A stretch of 64,000 nt of DNA from Bacteroidota bacterium (GTDB lineage Bacteria > Bacteroidota > Bacteroidia > Chitinophagales > Chitinophagaceae), in contig JAFAGR010000097.1 in assembly GCA_023422565.1 (NCBI GenBank), positions 1-64,000 of the forward strand. The letters run 5' to 3'. This document shows, in pieces, positions 61,806 to 64,000 of the stretch; positions within the stretch are counted from its first letter, which is position 1, and every line of letters begins with the position of its first letter. The notes below the pieces were generated by a model. It ran no database searches and had not been told where the DNA came from. It saw only the letters and a list, made by a program, of their open reading frames with translations. Position numbers and translations under genes: made by a program.

Positions 61806-62432
61806 ATGAAATTTTCATTAACCATAATTCCTGTATGCTTGCTGTTTATTCTCTCATGTAATAATGCTGAGAATAAGAAAAAAGAGGATTCGCCGCCGGT
61901 TAACTCTATTCCTCAAAACGAATTTGCCGGCCCCGACCAGTCGCCTATGGACATGGCCTATCTTCCTTCAAACTTTCCTTTATTAAAAATGAAAGGGAAA
62001 GATTCTGTTCCAGTAATTGCAAGGATAATCTACAGCAGGCCACATAAAAAAGGGCGGAAAATATTTGGAACCGGTTCGGAAAATCTTTGCAGGTACGGTG
62101 AACCATGGCGTCTTGGTGCCAATGAAGCCACTGAGATCGAATTCTTCAGGCAGGTGGCTTTCGGCGGTCAAACGGTTCAGCCCGGCAGGTATGTGATGTA
62201 TTGCATTCCGCACCCCGACAAATGGACGATCATCCTCAACACCAATCTTTATTCATGGGGATTGCACATCAATCCTGACTACGATGTATTTAAAGTAGAT
62301 GTTCCGGTAAAAGAATTATCTCCTTCACTTGAAGATTTCACTATGGTCTTTCTTCCGGCAGAATCAGGTTCGGACCTTTTAATGGCCTGGGACAACGTAA
62401 AAGTACTTTTGCCTATCCGTTATCAACTTTAA
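61806..62432 (+). CDS. DUF2911 lipoprotein, copy 2
   Basis: A 208-residue lipoprotein (LLFILSCNNAENK). It repeats the DUF2911 pattern of the previous gene: ARIIYSRPHKKGRKIFGTG, PWRLGANEATEIEF, PGRYVMYCIPHPDKW and WGLHINPDYDVFKV. It is a diverged tandem duplicate that has gained a lipid anchor and an acidic linker after the cysteine. It is 10 bp from asnB. Confidence 0.85.
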   Translation: MKFSLTIIPVCLLFILSCNNAENKKKEDSPPVNSIPQNEFAGPDQSPMDMAYLPSNFPLLKMKGKDSVPVIARIIYSRPHKKGRKIFGTGSENLCRYGEPWRLGANEATEIEFFRQVAFGGQTVQPGRYVMYCIPHPDKWTIILNTNLYSWGLHINPDYDVFKVDVPVKELSPSLEDFTMVFLPAESGSDLLMAWDNVKVLLPIRYQL

Positions 62433-62442
62433 AGCAACACTC

Positions 62443-64000
62443 ATGTGCGGCATCGCGGGCATTCTTTCTGAAAACAGGTCACACGTTCAAATGGAGGTGG
62501 TTAAAAAAATGACCACCACACTTGCACACCGCGGGCCCGACGGTGAAGGGCATTGGGTAAACGATCATCAGGAAATTGCATTAGGGCATCGCCGTCTTGC
62601 TATTGTAGACCTTAGCAATTTATCTCACCAACCAATGCGGTATTTAAATCGCTATACAATTAGCTATAACGGAGAAATATATAATTACCGTGAGATACGC
62701 AATGAGTTGAAAAAACAAGGATATAGTTTCTCATCGCGTGGCGATGCTGAAGTTATACTGGCCGCATACGATTGTTACAAGGAAAAATGCCTGAGCCTTT
62801 TCGACGGTATGTTCTCCTTTGTAATATGGGACGAACTTGATAAAACGCTTTTCATTGCAAGAGACAGGTTTGGTGAGAAGCCTTTTTATTACAGTGCATC
62901 ATCCAACACGCTTGTATTTGCAAGTGAAATGAAAGCCTTGTGGGCTGCGGGTGTGGAGAGGACCGTTGACGAAAAGATGATGCTTAACTACATCACACTC
63001 GGTTATGTTCAAAACCCGGCAGACAAGTCGCAGACATTCTTTCGTAGTATCTATTCGCTTCCGCCATCACACTACATGCTCGTAAGCCTATACCCTTTCA
63101 AAATTCATATTGAACAGTATTGGGATATAGACAAACAATACACGCAAAAGATCACAGAAAGCCACGCAGCAGAAAAACTTTTACAAATGCTAACCGAATC
63201 CATTCGCTTCAGGTTGAGAAGTGACGTGGAAGTAGGCACAAGCCTCAGCGGTGGAATTGACAGTTCCACCATTGCCGCGATTGTAAAAAATGGATTGGCC
63301 GGAGAGGAGAAAGATTTCAAAACCTTTTCCGCCACCTTTCCCGGTTTTGAAAAAGATGAATCAAAATATATCGATGAATTTGTTGGAAAATTAAAACTGC
63401 AGAATGTTTCCGTACAGCCCTCTTACAGCGAATTTATAAACGAAGTGGAGAAAGTGGCGTGGCACCAGGAAGAGCCTTTCCCCTCATCCAGCGTGTATGC
63501 CCAGTACAAGGTGTTTCAGCTTGCAAAGGCGAATGGCATAAAGGTGTTGCTGGATGGGCAGGGAGCCGATGAGATGTTTGCGGGGTATCACAAATACATC
63601 CACTGGTATCTACAGGAAATTTTAAGCAGGCACCGGTTCAAAAAATTCACACATGAAAAACATGCCTTTCACAAACATCACGTTCCGGTAAAATGGGATG
63701 TAAGAAATGTTGTGGCCGCCTTTCTTCCCTCGCATGTGGCCATTGCGCTGGAAAAAGCAGAATACCGGAGAATAATTCATCATCCGCATATCAATCGCTC
63801 CTTAATTGCCCATTCAAAAGGACGCGAATGGGAAGGCGTGCACAAGCCCATTATTACAAAGCTGAACGACATCCTTTATTTTAATACGATGAGAAACGGC
63901 CTTGAAGAACTATTGCGCTTCGCAGACCGTAATTCAATGGCCCACGGAGCAGAGGTAAGGCTTCCATTTTTGCAGCATCATCTTGTTTCATTCGCCTTCT
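62443..64000 (+). CDS. asnB: Asparagine synthase (glutamine-hydrolysing), 3' end cut by window edge
   Basis: The reading frame is open from the ATG at 62443 to the window end (519 codons), so the C-terminus is missing. Cys2 after the start (MCGIAGIL) is the glutaminase nucleophile. The synthetase domain has SLSGGIDSS (ATP-binding PP-loop) and LLDGQGADEMFAGYHKY. It makes asparagine from aspartate and glutamine, although related proteins amidate other substrates in surface polysaccharide loci. The C-terminal part and following genes are needed to decide. Confidence 0.92.
   Translation, partial: MCGIAGILSENRSHVQMEVVKKMTTTLAHRGPDGEGHWVNDHQEIALGHRRLAIVDLSNLSHQPMRYLNRYTISYNGEIYNYREIRNELKKQGYSFSSRGDAEVILAAYDCYKEKCLSLFDGMFSFVIWDELDKTLFIARDRFGEKPFYYSASSNTLVFASEMKALWAAGVERTVDEKMMLNYITLGYVQNPADKSQTFFRSIYSLPPSHYMLVSLYPFKIHIEQYWDIDKQYTQKITESHAAEKLLQMLTESIRFRLRSDVEVGTSLSGGIDSSTIAAIVKNGLAGEEKDFKTFSATFPGFEKDESKYIDEFVGKLKLQNVSVQPSYSEFINEVEKVAWHQEEPFPSSSVYAQYKVFQLAKANGIKVLLDGQGADEMFAGYHKYIHWYLQEILSRHRFKKFTHEKHAFHKHHVPVKWDVRNVVAAFLPSHVAIALEKAEYRRIIHHPHINRSLIAHSKGREWEGVHKPIITKLNDILYFNTMRNGLEELLRFADRNSMAHGAEVRLPFLQHHLVSFAF

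Overview
The window looks like a chromosomal segment of an aerobic, Gram-negative member of the Bacteroidota, most likely the Chitinophagaceae or a close relative. The support is a SusC/SusD pair, an LpxH-type lipid A enzyme, TlpA/DUF4369 and DUF2911 proteins, a CarB without the C-terminal regulatory domain, an ECF sigma/anti-sigma/outer-membrane-protein operon, and many promoters of the form TAnnTTTG with few Shine-Dalgarno sites. No tRNA, rRNA, CRISPR array, phage or complete insertion sequence was found. Most of the window is ordinary core genome.

Layout. 1-7.4 kb: end of an arginase-family gene, mutL, a GH3 plus beta-lactamase-fold gene split by a frameshift in an A10 tract, queA and an L,D-transpeptidase. 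7.4-11 kb: a methyltransferase and an ECF sigma / anti-sigma / beta-barrel operon. 11.4-20 kb: kbl, lutB, a deacetylase-like protein, a DMT exporter, purH and comEC. 20-23.5 kb: carB and a repeat-rich gap. 23.5-35.2 kb: an M23 peptidase, peroxiredoxin, birA, rsfS-ftsH-lutC-GGCT-lpxH, an MscS channel, a thioredoxin-like protein, a MerR regulator and a second M23 protein. 35.3-40.8 kb: alaS, a PDZ protein and a TlpA-like lipoprotein. 41.3-49.3 kb: a SusC/SusD/lipoprotein locus and an RND transporter. 50-57.3 kb: recO, an amidohydrolase, prfA, tatC, rpiB and an M28 peptidase. 57.4-64 kb: a deoxyhypusine-synthase-like protein, an alpha/beta hydrolase, a PepSY-like protein, acpH, two DUF2911 proteins and the start of asnB.

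Functional themes. The envelope is well represented: peptidoglycan turnover (GH3, L,D-transpeptidase, two M23 proteins), lipid A synthesis (lpxH), Tat export, and SusCD uptake. Housekeeping genes cover translation (alaS, prfA, queA, rsfS), repair (mutL, recO) and nucleotide synthesis (purH, carB). The two lactate-oxidation components lutB and lutC are present but lie about 15 kb apart.

The most unusual signals are non-coding. At least six intergenic spots carry degenerate arrays with a 7-bp period, one of which runs through the carB stop codon. There is also a 99-bp tandem repeat with dispersed relatives, a pair of dyad operators bracketing the promoter of the PDZ gene, a strong terminator that closes a transcript with no annotated gene, and several -7 boxes placed so close to the start codon that leaderless mRNAs are likely.
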